This document shows positions 34,127 through 43,400 of a stretch of DNA of 64,000 nt, piece after piece (position 1 is the stretch's first letter; the number at the start of each line of letters is the position of its first letter). A model generated the notes under the pieces. That model was not told the origin of the DNA. It did not search any database and saw nothing but the letters and a program-made list of their open reading frames with translations. This DNA is from DASUPK01 sp963795665. Its GTDB lineage: Bacteria; Actinomycetota; Thermoleophilia; Solirubrobacterales; 70-9. The translations under genes were made by a program, and so were the position numbers. The stretch covers positions 30,918 to 94,917 of the forward strand of contig CAWCIP010000020.1 in assembly GCA_963795665.1 (NCBI GenBank), read 5' to 3'.

Positions 34127-34783
34127 TCAATGGGGCGCCCGGAGGCGCGCCGGGTCGTTCGTCGCCACACCGGCGACGCCGAGATCGGCGATCCTCGCGA
34201 ACAGCGCCGGCTCGTCGACGGTCCAGGCGAACAGCCGGCGACCGAGTCGCCCGATGGCCTCCGCGATCCCAGCTTCGACGAGCTTGTGGTGCAGCATCAC
34301 GTCGCCGAAGCGGCCAGCGGCGAGCTCATGCAGTAGCCGCTCACGCCAGGCATGCGGGTGCCAGCCGTGGGCGCGGCGGGAGATGTATCCGCCGATCGAG
34401 ATTGCCGTCCAGGCATTCGCGGCGACCGTCCGCACCGCTTCCACGATGTCCGCCGACTGGGATGAGATCAGGGAGCGCTCCAGCAGGCCGTGCCCGCGCA
34501 GCATCGCCACGATCGCCGACTCGCAGCCCCGGCCCTTGACGTCCACGTTCAACGCGATCCCCGAGAAGCGCGGCTGCGCGAGGTGGTCCAGCGCGTCGTC
34601 GAGAGTCAGGCAGCCGCGCCGGCGAGCCTGGGGGGCGAGGTGCGCCACCAGCAGCCGCGATCCTCGCGGCCGGACGTCGAACTCGATCATGTCGACACCC
34701 GCGCTTCGGGCCGCCTCGAACGATGCGATCGTATTCGCCGGAGCGATCGCGCTCGCACCACCGTGGCCGATCAGGATGGTCAT
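34127..34783 (-). CDS. Glycerophosphodiester phosphodiesterase family protein
   Basis: 218 residues, TIM-barrel GDPD. Active-site His is in ILIGHGGASAIAPANT, the metal ligands are in MIEFDVRP and LNVDVKG, and a late barrel strand is AWTVDEPALF. It hydrolyses glycerophosphodiesters to glycerol-3-phosphate and an alcohol. It is shorter than E. coli GlpQ and without a signal peptide, so it is cytoplasmic. The ATG used is the one directly before TILIGHGG; a TTG two codons upstream is an alternative. It follows the SCP2-hydrolase gene on the same strand at 17 bases. Confidence 0.88.
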   Translation of the reverse strand: MTILIGHGGASAIAPANTIASFEAARSAGVDMIEFDVRPRGSRLLVAHLAPQARRRGCLTLDDALDHLAQPRFSGIALNVDVKGRGCESAIVAMLRGHGLLERSLISSQSADIVEAVRTVAANAWTAISIGGYISRRAHGWHPHAWRERLLHELAAGRFGDVMLHHKLVEAGIAEAIGRLGRRLFAWTVDEPALFARIADLGVAGVATNDPARLRAPH

Positions 34784-34800
34784 CGCCAAGCACCTAAGGG

Positions 34801-35991
34801 TCAGGCGAAGAACTCGCGGATGGCGTTGTGCGTCTGCTTCGGTGCCTCGAGCTGCGGCACGTGGCCGCAGTCGAGCTCCAGGTGACGCGCAGCGGGAAGT
34901 GCCTGCTCGACGTGCTTCCTGAAGCCCACGGGCACGATCTGATCATGGCGCCCCCAGATGAACAGGGTCTGCGGCGACATCTGGGCGAGTCGAGTCCAGA
35001 AGCCGCGTTCGCCGTGCGGATTGTCGAGATAGATGTTCCTTGCCGCCTCGTAGAAGGCAACCCGGCCGCGCGGGGTGAGATAGGAGCGCAGGAACTCGTC
35101 CACGCCCGCGGCCGACCAGCCGTCCTTGCCACCTGGGACCAGGTTGCGGACGATCGGCTCGGTGATCACGCGCGGCGCCGGTTGGATCAGGCCGAGCATG
35201 GGGAGCGGTGCCTGGAGCAGCCAGCGCCAGCGGCGACTGCGCAACCAGGCGAGCGCCGGGCTGAGCAGGGCGATCCTCCCGGTGCGCTCGGGTCGAAGCA
35301 GCCCCATCTCGATCGCCACGCGCCCACCCATGCTGTTGCCGATCAGGTGAGCGCGCTCGATCTCCAGCTCGTCGAGCAGGGCGCCGATCGCGCGGGCGAA
35401 ATAGGGAGCGTCGTAGGGGGCGCCGAGCGGCTTGTCTGAATCGCCGAACCCCGGCAGGTCCATCGCGATCACTCGATTGTGGTCGGCGAGCGCGGCGACG
35501 GTTGGGAGGAAGGATGCCTTGGTGGCGCCCAGGCCATGCACGCAGATCACGGGATCGCCCTCGCCCGCTGAGAGCGTCGAGATCTTGCCTAGCCGGGTGC
35601 GGACGGATTCGAAGCGAAGCCGGCGCTCGTCGGCTATGCCGCTGGTGGCGGCAAGGAAGCCGACACCGAGGTGAAGGTTCTGGCGGACGCTCAGGCGGCG
35701 CTCGCGGAAGGCGGTCATTCCACCGCGCACGTCACGGGCGATTTCCTCCCAGGTCGCCCGGTCGGCGCTCAACAGGGCGTCGGGCTCACGGTCGCTCGCA
35801 GGCAGCAACTCGATCGCGCCGTCATCGATCACCGCGTCCCACTCGCCCCTGCCATCGACACCAAGGCGGATGCGCGCCGAACCGCTGGGTACGTCGATTA
35901 CATCGGGGTCGAAGCGCTCGATCAGGGCGGTGAGCCCGGCGGGAGGGCGGCTCTCTCGTGTCGGCTGCACTTCGGCGTCGACAACGGCCAT
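34801..35991 (-). CDS. SCP2-like lipid-binding domain fused to alpha/beta hydrolase
   Basis: 396 residues. Residues about 15-115 look like a sterol-carrier-protein-2 fold: EWDAVIDDGAIELLP, then DREPDALLSADRATWEEIA and the closing FRERRLSVRQNLHLGVGFL. Residues about 135-396 are an alpha/beta hydrolase with VHGLGATKASF, nucleophile GNSMGGRVAI, Asp in LFIWGRHDQIV and His in CGHVPQLEAP. Fusing a lipid-binding pocket to a hydrolase suggests a bulky hydrophobic ester substrate. On the minus strand a CATACT box lies six bases before the ATG, consistent with leaderless expression. The 105-base longer frame has no such support. Confidence 0.85.
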   Translation of the reverse strand: MAVVDAEVQPTRESRPPAGLTALIERFDPDVIDVPSGSARIRLGVDGRGEWDAVIDDGAIELLPASDREPDALLSADRATWEEIARDVRGGMTAFRERRLSVRQNLHLGVGFLAATSGIADERRLRFESVRTRLGKISTLSAGEGDPVICVHGLGATKASFLPTVAALADHNRVIAMDLPGFGDSDKPLGAPYDAPYFARAIGALLDELEIERAHLIGNSMGGRVAIEMGLLRPERTGRIALLSPALAWLRSRRWRWLLQAPLPMLGLIQPAPRVITEPIVRNLVPGGKDGWSAAGVDEFLRSYLTPRGRVAFYEAARNIYLDNPHGERGFWTRLAQMSPQTLFIWGRHDQIVPVGFRKHVEQALPAARHLELDCGHVPQLEAPKQTHNAIREFFA

Positions 35992-36032
35992 GCACAGAGT
36001 ATGGAGGTCCTGCGCGCAGCTCGCCCGAGGGC

Positions 36033-37115
36033 TCAGCGGAAGCCCTGCAGCACCCGGGTCGCCGACTCGTAGCCTTGCCGGATCAGCCGCGGCCACTGCG
36101 TCCGATCCAGGAACAGGTCGTAGAACGAGACGCCTCGGATCTCCGTCTCGTCTATCGGCTCGATCAGCTTCAGCTTCTCCCCCAGCTCGTCCTTGGCCCG
36201 CCGCGCCAGTTCGAGGTGGTAGCCCTGCTGAAGCTGTCGGCTCGCCTGCAGCAGGCCGCCGGTCCTATCCGGCCAGCCGCTTATGTCCCGGGGCTCGAAG
36301 CCCTTTGGCAGCATCAGGTTGACGCCGATCACGTGGTCGAAGCGGTCACCGGCCTCGACCGCCGGCTGTGCCGGCCAGTTCTCGATGATCCCCCCGTCCA
36401 CGTAGAGATGGCCGCGTACGGAAACCGACTCGATGAACAGGGGCAGCGCGATCGCCACCCGGACGAGGTGGCCGATCGTGACCTCCGGCGTGCGCCTCGA
36501 TCCGAAGTACTCGACCGTGCCGAGGTCCATGTTGTAGACGATGGTCGTGATCGGAATCTGCGCCTCCCCGCATGGCATCCCCGTCAACCGGCTGTCGAAG
36601 AGGTGCTCGATCGCCTCCCCCTTCGCCAGCCCCGAAAACCCTCGGAGCGCCGAGAGCGCGAACCGCGGCAGCTTCAGCCACTGAATGTCCAGGTAGTCCT
36701 CCGGCCGCCAGGAGAGCGAGAAGTCCGTCATCTCGTCGGAACTCATCCCCGCCGCCCACATCGAGCCCCAGATCGCGCCGCCCGAGCACCCGATGATCTC
36801 GGTCGGCTCGACTCCCGCCTCCTCGAAGGCGCGCTTGACCCCAGCGAGGGCCACGGCCGCCCCACCGCCCCCCGAGGCCACCAGGGCGATCCGCTTGCCC
36901 TGAAGCTCCGGCACCGGTCGCGAGCGGAACGGCTGCAGGTGCGCCGAGGGGTCGATCGGCGCGGGCCGGTCGATCAGTGGCAGGGGCAGCAGCGTTCGTC
37001 GCGCCCGCCGCAGGAACCCCAGGTCGGCGACGATCTCGCCCAGATCGAGCCACTCGGTGAAGCGCTCGAACTGCGCCTTCACCTCGTACAGGTCCAACCG
37101 GTCATCGAGGGCCAT
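36033..37115 (-). CDS. Patatin-like phospholipase
   Basis: 360 residues. The patatin core has the glycine-rich oxyanion loop ASGGGGAAVALAGV, nucleophile Ser in IIGCSGGAIWGS (GxSxG) and catalytic Asp in YVDGGIIENWP (DGG). An N-terminal helical extension of about 75 residues (DDRLDLYEVKAQFERFTEWLDLGE) precedes it. It deacylates membrane lipids or neutral lipids. The first about 50 codons are duplicated as a fragment at 53.74-53.90 kb. A TAGGCT box is nine bases before the ATG. Confidence 0.9.
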   Translation of the reverse strand: MALDDRLDLYEVKAQFERFTEWLDLGEIVADLGFLRRARRTLLPLPLIDRPAPIDPSAHLQPFRSRPVPELQGKRIALVASGGGGAAVALAGVKRAFEEAGVEPTEIIGCSGGAIWGSMWAAGMSSDEMTDFSLSWRPEDYLDIQWLKLPRFALSALRGFSGLAKGEAIEHLFDSRLTGMPCGEAQIPITTIVYNMDLGTVEYFGSRRTPEVTIGHLVRVAIALPLFIESVSVRGHLYVDGGIIENWPAQPAVEAGDRFDHVIGVNLMLPKGFEPRDISGWPDRTGGLLQASRQLQQGYHLELARRAKDELGEKLKLIEPIDETEIRGVSFYDLFLDRTQWPRLIRQGYESATRVLQGFR

Positions 37116-37226
37116 TCCAAGGTCAGCCTAGTGGCAGGCTGTCCGCCGGAGAACGCGGAGCTCCCCCGCACTGCTGGTGAGACCCGAGGACCGCCGCCTG
37201 ACCGGCGGCCCCCGGGGACCGACCCG

Positions 37227-37439
37227 CTACTCCTTGTCGTACTTGAACGAAATCCCGAGCCGGATGCGGAACTCGGAGACTTTTCCGGCGTCGATCGTCA
37301 CGTCCTGACGAACGACCTCGGCGATTCGCAGGTCCCGCACGGTCTCGCTGACTTTCTCGACTGCGTTCTTGGTCGCCTGCTCCCACGAATCCGAGCTGAC
37401 GCCGACCACTTCGGTGACTCGATATACGCTGTCTGCCAT
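37227..37439 (-). CDS. Dodecin (flavin/CoA-binding dodecamer)
   Basis: 70 residues, the size of the family. The sequence has VYRVTEVVGVSSDSWEQATKNA with the Trp that stacks on flavin, and ETVRDLRIAEVVRQDVTID with the partner Gln and Asp. It forms a hollow dodecamer storing flavin. It differs at only a few residues from the second dodecin at 58.4 kb, and the similarity continues upstream of the ATG (CCTCACAC). The two are therefore recent duplicates. It sits between patatin and the oxidoreductase gene, all on the minus strand. Confidence 0.95.
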   Translation of the reverse strand: MADSVYRVTEVVGVSSDSWEQATKNAVEKVSETVRDLRIAEVVRQDVTIDAGKVSEFRIRLGISFKYDKE

Positions 37440-37476
37440 TCATCTCTCCTTGGTAGGGACCGGTGGCCCAGTAGCC

Positions 37477-39207
37477 TCACACTTCCGGCCCCCACGTACC
37501 GGCTTCGAGCGCAGCGGGCTCAATCGGACGGCCGCGCGGATGCAGCCGATCGGCCGCGAACATGCTGTGGAGGAGCTGAATGGCGACTGATCCCTCTCCA
37601 ACTGCAGACGCCACACGCTTCACCGAACCGTGTCGAACGTCTCCGGCGGCGAAGACTCCGGGGATGCTCGTCTCGAGCAGAAACGGACTGCGATCGAGGG
37701 GCCAGTCGCTGTCCTCTCCAAGATCCGTGCCGGTGAGGACGAAGCCCTCGGGATCCCTGTCGACCTCCGGTGCCAGCCAGTCGGTGTGCGGGCGCGCTCC
37801 GATCATGAGGAACAGCACTTCGGCGTCGACGGTCTCCTCGCTTCCGTCTACGCCGTCACGCAGCACGAGCCGCTCCAGCCAGCCGTCGCCACCGCCGCCG
37901 ACGATCTCGGTCCCGAGTCGGACTTGCAGCTTTGGTTCCGCCTCCACCTGGCGAACCAGGTAGTGCGACATCCCTGCGCCCAGTGAATCAGCACGCACCA
38001 CGAGGGTGACGCGCCGCGCGTAGCGCGCGAGGTGCAGCGCAGCTTGGCCGGCGGAGTTCGCCCCCCCAAGGACGTAGACGTCGCGACCGGTCATGGCGGG
38101 CGCCGCGGAAGCCGCACCACCGTAGAACACACCGGCGCCATTAAGCGTCTCGAGCGCCGGGACGCCAAGTCGGCGGTAGCTGGCGCCCGTCGCCAGAAGC
38201 ACCGCGCGGGCACGCACGCGGCCGAAGTCCGAGAGGGTGACGCTGAGTCCGTGGTGCTCGCGCCGCAGGTCGGTCACTCTCTGCATGAAGACGAACTGGG
38301 CCCCGAAGACCCACGCCTGTTCGTACGCCTGCTGAGCCAGCCGGCGACCGCTGATCCCTCGAGGGAAGCCAAGGTAGTTGCGAATAAGCGCACTGGAAGT
38401 CGCCTGACCCCCGAGCCCGCCGTCGTCGACAACCAGCGTGCCGAATCCTTCCGACGCCCCATACACGGCTGCCGACAGACCAGCCGGCCCGGCGCCGATG
38501 ATCAGGAGGTCGAAATCCATCCGTTCCGGGTTCACCGGCGAGCCCGATGCCTTCGCGATCTCGACGTCGCTGGGGTTCGTCAGAACCGTTCCGTCGGGAA
38601 AGACGACGATTGGGAGCTCCGCCCCCTCCTCGGCCTGGTCGACGAGAGCGCGGCCGTCATTCGAGTCGGCGAGACAGAAGGAGTGCGGGATCGCGCAGCG
38701 CTCGAGTACCTCCCTCAGCTCGAATGCCCTGCCGGACCAAGACTCGCCGACGATGTAGATCGTGTTCGGCGAAGTGTGCTGCGCCTCTGCCCACTCGAGC
38801 AGCATGCTCGTGATCGCCTGGTGAAAGAGCTCGTCCGGTGACGCTGATGGCCTGACCACGTAGTGGTCGATGCGACCGTGGGCGATCGCATCGAAGATTG
38901 CCTCGCCGGTCGCTGGGTTGCCCCAATCGCCCCACCCGAGCAACAGCCCGCGCTTTGCGTGCGGATGCTGGTGACGGGCCTCATCCAGCAACTCGCTTCC
39001 GGTCGTCCCGGACAGCGACGCGCCCGCCAGAACCAGGGCGACCTCATCACCCGCAGCCGCAAGGGCAGCGAGACGGGCGCGCGCCTCTTCCGCCGATCGT
39101 ACGCACACGACGCGGTAATGGCGCGCGTAGCGGTCGCGCAATTCTCGCTCGATGTCACGCAGCGCGTCCGCATCGTCCTCAACGGCAACAAGCACGGGTT
39201 CAGACAT
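37477..39207 (-). CDS. Receiver-like + thioredoxin-fold + thioredoxin reductase-like flavoprotein lacking CxxC
   Basis: 576 residues. Residues 1-140 resemble a response-regulator receiver (VLVAVEDDADALRDIE, acidic pair; ASLSGTTGSELL where the phospho-Asp is replaced). Residues about 145-230 are a thioredoxin/glutaredoxin-like fold (NTIYIVGESWSGRAFELREVL) without a CxxC. Residues about 235-560 are a TrxR-type FAD/NAD module with LLIIGAGPAGLSAAVYGAS, LLATGASYRRLGVPAL and FAAGDVRHGSVKRVASAVGEG. The redox CxxC expected between the two FAD/NADPH segments is absent (GVFYGGAASAAP). Flavin reduction must therefore go to something other than thioredoxin. Dodecin next door may share its flavin chemistry; this is inference. 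Confidence 0.85.
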   Translation of the reverse strand: MSEPVLVAVEDDADALRDIERELRDRYARHYRVVCVRSAEEARARLAALAAAGDEVALVLAGASLSGTTGSELLDEARHQHPHAKRGLLLGWGDWGNPATGEAIFDAIAHGRIDHYVVRPSASPDELFHQAITSMLLEWAEAQHTSPNTIYIVGESWSGRAFELREVLERCAIPHSFCLADSNDGRALVDQAEEGAELPIVVFPDGTVLTNPSDVEIAKASGSPVNPERMDFDLLIIGAGPAGLSAAVYGASEGFGTLVVDDGGLGGQATSSALIRNYLGFPRGISGRRLAQQAYEQAWVFGAQFVFMQRVTDLRREHHGLSVTLSDFGRVRARAVLLATGASYRRLGVPALETLNGAGVFYGGAASAAPAMTGRDVYVLGGANSAGQAALHLARYARRVTLVVRADSLGAGMSHYLVRQVEAEPKLQVRLGTEIVGGGGDGWLERLVLRDGVDGSEETVDAEVLFLMIGARPHTDWLAPEVDRDPEGFVLTGTDLGEDSDWPLDRSPFLLETSIPGVFAAGDVRHGSVKRVASAVGEGSVAIQLLHSMFAADRLHPRGRPIEPAALEAGTWGPEV

Positions 39208-39348
39208 GTGCGCACTCTAGTGCTGCCTTACCTGGCCATCGGACGAGTGGCGAGTGAGCGCCGCGAGAAACACCAACCGGGCGTGCCCATTCCCTCCCCC
39301 GGGCAGCCTTCGGTGCAACACCGATGTTGGGCCTTCATCCTCTACAGC

Positions 39349-39807
39349 GTGGATGCGCCGCTCTCGAAGATCAGCCACGTCGACCTCGTGGTCAGCTCTA
39401 TCGAGCAAAGCTTGCCCTTCTATCGGGAACTCCTCGGACCGATCGGGTGGTCGGGCCTCCGCGAGGTGGTCGGCGAGCAGGGCGAGACGATCTACTACCT
39501 GTCGGTCGAGGGCCCGGGCCTCGCCGCGTTGGGCCTGCGGGAGAAGCGATCCGACGCCCACGGCGTCCCCTACGATCGCTACGCCGTCGGCATCCACCAT
39601 CTCTGCTTCGACGTTCCCTCCCGCGAGGTCGTGAATGAGCGGGCGTTGTGGCTCCGCGGACGGGGAGCTCAAATCGAGAGTGGGCCTGCGGAGTACGAGC
39701 ACACACCCGGCTACTACGCGATCTTCTTCTACGACCCCGACGGGATCAAGCTTGAGCTGCTGCACCGTCCGACCTATTGGGAGTGGCTGCGCGGCAGCCC
39801 GCAATGA
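39349..39807 (+). CDS. VOC/glyoxalase-family protein
   Basis: 152 residues, two beta-alpha-beta-beta-beta motifs. Metal ligand candidates are His in KISHVDLVV, His in GIHHLCFDV and Glu in GIKLELLH; the C-terminal block FFYDPDGIKLELL is the standard end of the fold. Possible roles are lyase, isomerase, dioxygenase or resistance protein; none is singled out. The start is the GTG before DAPLSKISH. The frame stays open upstream across the divergent gene's start region, so longer starts are unlikely. Confidence 0.82.
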   Translation: MDAPLSKISHVDLVVSSIEQSLPFYRELLGPIGWSGLREVVGEQGETIYYLSVEGPGLAALGLREKRSDAHGVPYDRYAVGIHHLCFDVPSREVVNERALWLRGRGAQIESGPAEYEHTPGYYAIFFYDPDGIKLELLHRPTYWEWLRGSPQ

Positions 39808-39895
39808 TCCGCAGCGCGGGTGATGCTCCTGTGCGCGAAGCCGAGCTCTCTTGCGACCAGCTCTGGAGCCCAGCTCGTGCCAGCGTTCGAGCGGG

Positions 39896-40306
39896 TCAAC
39901 CGTAGCGATCGGGTCCGGCGCGCTCGAGCTCGATGCGAATCAATACCCGCCGTTCCCTCTCCATTCGGGCCCGGTAGTCATTCCAGTCGGGGTTCGGATC
40001 AGGGAAGCGCTTGTAGTAGTCGATCAGCGGATCCATTGCCTCCGGTAGTGAGAGCACCTCGGCGAACCCGTTGACGAATAGCCACTGCCCAAAGAACCGT
40101 TCGGTGAAGACACAGGCCTGGGCCCGAGGATCGCGACGCAGGTTGGCAACCTTGTACGCGGTCTCCCTGCTGGAGATGATCGCCCGCCCCTTGCCGTCGA
40201 CGTTGACCAGGACAGGGCTCTGCTGGACGCGATCGCCCGCCCCGCGCGTTGCGAGCACGCCGCGATGGTGCTCACGGAGAAAAGCCCGCGCCTCGTCGAG
40301 TTCCAC
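39896..40306 (-). CDS. PPOX-class (split-barrel) F420/FMN-dependent oxidoreductase
   Basis: 136 residues of the pyridoxamine-5-phosphate-oxidase-like split barrel, resembling actinobacterial F420-binding members. Visible: ARAFLREHHRGVLATRG, SPVLVNVDGKGRAIISS and the Arg-rich NLRRDPRAQACVF. It likely reduces or oxidises a small molecule using F420 or flavin as a homodimer. On the minus strand a TAGAGT box is eight bases before the GTG used here. A GTG ten codons upstream is possible but lacks that promoter. Confidence 0.85.
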   Translation of the reverse strand: MELDEARAFLREHHRGVLATRGAGDRVQQSPVLVNVDGKGRAIISSRETAYKVANLRRDPRAQACVFTERFFGQWLFVNGFAEVLSLPEAMDPLIDYYKRFPDPNPDWNDYRARMERERRVLIRIELERAGPDRYG

Positions 40307-40314
40307 GATCCAGG

Positions 40315-40320
40315 ACTCTA
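40315..40320 (-). promoter_or_regulatory. -10 box TAGAGT before the PPOX-class gene
   Basis: TAGAGT on the minus strand, eight bases before the GTG. It supports the shorter start and near-leaderless expression. Confidence 0.45.
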
Positions 40321-40467
40321 ATCCCAGGCCAGGCACGATCAGCTGCTCTGCAGGTCCTAAGAGTTCAGGGAGTTTCGCTCAAGATTGGTACGCCGGTGAC
40401 ACCACCGTCCAGCGCCCGCTGACGCGCCGAGCCCTTTGGATCGCGTCGCCTTCGCGCGATATCCCTC

Positions 40468-43400
40468 CTAGGGCACCACCCTGAACTTCCTGGCCGGCGG
40501 CGTCGGATCGGTGATGCCAGTCTGATTCACCGCCCGCACGCGAAAGACGTGCTTGCCGAGTCTCAGCTTGGGCGGGAAGAATGGCGAGCTGCAGGGCCGG
40601 AAGGGCCCGGAATCGAGCTGGCACTCGAAGGTCGCCGACTCGTTGCTGGCGAACTTGAACTTCGGCCGCCTCTTGGTCGTCTTCTTCTTCGGGGCCTTCG
40701 TGATGGTGGTGTCGGGTGGCGCCGTGATGGTGGTGTCGGGTGGCGCCGCGGCCTTCGGCGCCGAAACGGCGAAGGACCGAGTGGCCACGGCGGAATTGCC
40801 CGCCGCATCGGCCGCCCGGACCCGGAAGGTGTAAGCGCCATCCGCCAGCGGGCTTGCCGGCTTGTCGCTCTTGCCTGGGCCGGAACAGGCCCGGAAGGCC
40901 GCCGTGCCAGTGTCGATCGAGCAGTGGAAGCTGACCGGTCCCATCGCGTCTGAGCCGGAGAAGGTGAAAGTCGGCTTGGTGTCGGAGGTCGTGCCACTCG
41001 GGCCTCCGGTGACGCCCACGGTGGGCGGTGTCGAGTCCTCCACGTAGGTGACGGAGCTGGTGGAACAGGCCGAGACGTTGCTCGCGGCGTCCGTCGCCCT
41101 CGCGTAGAGGGTGGTGATCGAGTTGGCCGGAACCGAGACGGTGATCCCCGGCGAGGCGAACGTGCTGCTCGACCCGCTCGGGGGCGGGCTGCCGGCCTCA
41201 GTGACGCAGTTCTGGTCCGTGTACAGCGTCACGGTCGTGTTCGGCGGGGCCGTGCCGAGGACCCGCGGCGAGCTGTCGTTCGCCGGCGAGACGGGGGCTG
41301 TTCCGGTCACGGTAGGTTCAACCGGAATGTTGGAGTCCTCCTGGTAGGTGACGTTCGAGCTGGAGCACGACGAGGCGTTGCCCGCGGCGTCGGTGGCGGT
41401 TGCGTAGAAGGTCGTCGTCGAGTTGTTCGGAACCGTCACCGTGATTCCCGGTGAGGCGAACGCGGCGGCGGATCCGGTGGCCGCGAGGCTGCCCGGGCTG
41501 CACGCGGCGTCGGTGTAGATCCGCACCGTCGAGCCGGCCTCAGCGCTGCCGAGGATCTTCGGATTGCTGTTGTTCGCCGGGGATGTCGGCGAGGACGTGA
41601 GGCCGGTCGGAGCTGCGGGCGGCGCCGAGTCCTCGACGTAGGTGACGTTCGAGCTGGAGCACGACGAGGGGTTGCCCGCGACGTCGGTGGCGGTTGCGTA
41701 GAAGGTGGTCGTCGTGTTGTCCGCGACCGTCACGGCGATGCCCGGCGAGGCGAAGGTGGAGGCGCTGCCGGTGGCGGTCGGCGACCCGGAGCAGCCCGAG
41801 TTGGTGAAGAGCTTCACGGTCGAGCCGGCCTCAGCGCTGCCGAGGATCTTCGGATTGCTGTTGTTCGCCGGGGAGGTCGGCGAGGACGTGAGGCCGGTCG
41901 GAGCTGCGGGCGGCGCCGAGTCCTCGACGTAGGTGACGTTCGAGCTGGAGCACGACGAGGGGTTGCCCGCGGCGTCGAGAGCCGCGGCCGAGAGGGTCGT
42001 CGCCTGGTTCGCGCCGACCGTCACCTGGATGCCGGTGGACTCGAAGGTCGCCTTGGAGCCGCTCGCCTGGACCGAGCCGCCGCAGTTCGCCTGGGTGAAG
42101 ATCCGGACCGTCGCGGTGTCGGAGCTGGAGGTACCGATCACCTTCGGCGTGGTCAAGCTCGCAGGCGAGGCGGGGTTGGTGGAGGTGATCGAGGGGGCGG
42201 CCGGGGGCGTCGAGTCCTCGACATAAGTGATCGAGCCGCCGCTCGGGAGGGTGGACGAGCAGTTGGAGGTGTTGTTCGAGGCGTCGGTGGCGGTCGCGTA
42301 GAAGGTCGGGGTCGTATCGTCGGCCACCGAAACCGATACGCCGGGCGAGGCGAAGGCAGCCGCGGTGCCGGTCGCGACCGGTGACCCGCTGCAGCTCGAG
42401 TTGGTGAAGAGCTTGACCGTCGTGCCCGCCGCAGCCGTGCCGAGGATCTTCGGGCTGTTGTTGTTCGCGGGCGATGCCGGGTTGGTCCCGGTGAAGGCCG
42501 GCGGGTCGGGCGTACCCACCACCAGGACGTTCGAGCCCGTTGTCGACTGGCCGTCGGGGTTCGTGATCGTGACGTCCTTCGAACCGTTCGAGGCACCCGT
42601 GGTGTTCAGGTCCAGCGTGACGTGCGTCGGGTCGACGTAGGTGACGCTGTTCACCGTGACCCCGCCGGGCACGCTGGCCGCGAGGTGGTTCGCCCAGCCC
42701 GGCCCGCCGGGGTCGGACCCCGGGTCGAAGAATCCCGACCCGTTCACCTGCGTCCCCGTCAGCTGGACCGTGACCGAGCTCTGCCCCGTCGGGATCGTCG
42801 CCGGGCTGGCGGCAGACGGTGTCGCCGGCGACGGCGGCTTCAGCTTTATCACGCGGAGGCCCCAGGAGTTCGTCGCGTTCGCGTACTCCTGGAACGTCCA
42901 GAACGTCATGTTGTCGGTCGGGTCGACCACCGTCTGTGAGTAGTCGCCCCAGCGCTGCGGATTCGGCGTGCCGAGGTTGTACGCGCTGGAGCTGGATTGG
43001 GTGAGGTCGAACGGCTCCGTCGTCCCCGAGAGGTCGGTTGCGAGGTGGCCCGAGGAAGCGACCTCGGCGAAGTTGTTCGACCCCGCGGTGCTGGCGTTGA
43101 GCGAAGCATGCCCCTGGCCGTTAATGGCGATCGAAGGGATCCAGAAGAACCGGGGGCTCGTGGTCGCCGTCGGATCGAAGAGGGTGCCCGACTGCGTAAG
43201 CGTCGGCGGGTCCGAGGTCAGGTTCCCGAGCTGGTACCAGCGTGCGCCGTCGCGATCCCCTACCGAGCTGCCCACCCCACTCGAATTGACCCGGATGTTG
43301 TGAGCCGTCCACAGCGAGAGCGTCCCGTCTGGGGCCCGGCCGATCATCGCCTCGAACAGACGGGAATCCAGCGCGTCGAGGTTGTGATGGCTTCCCGATG

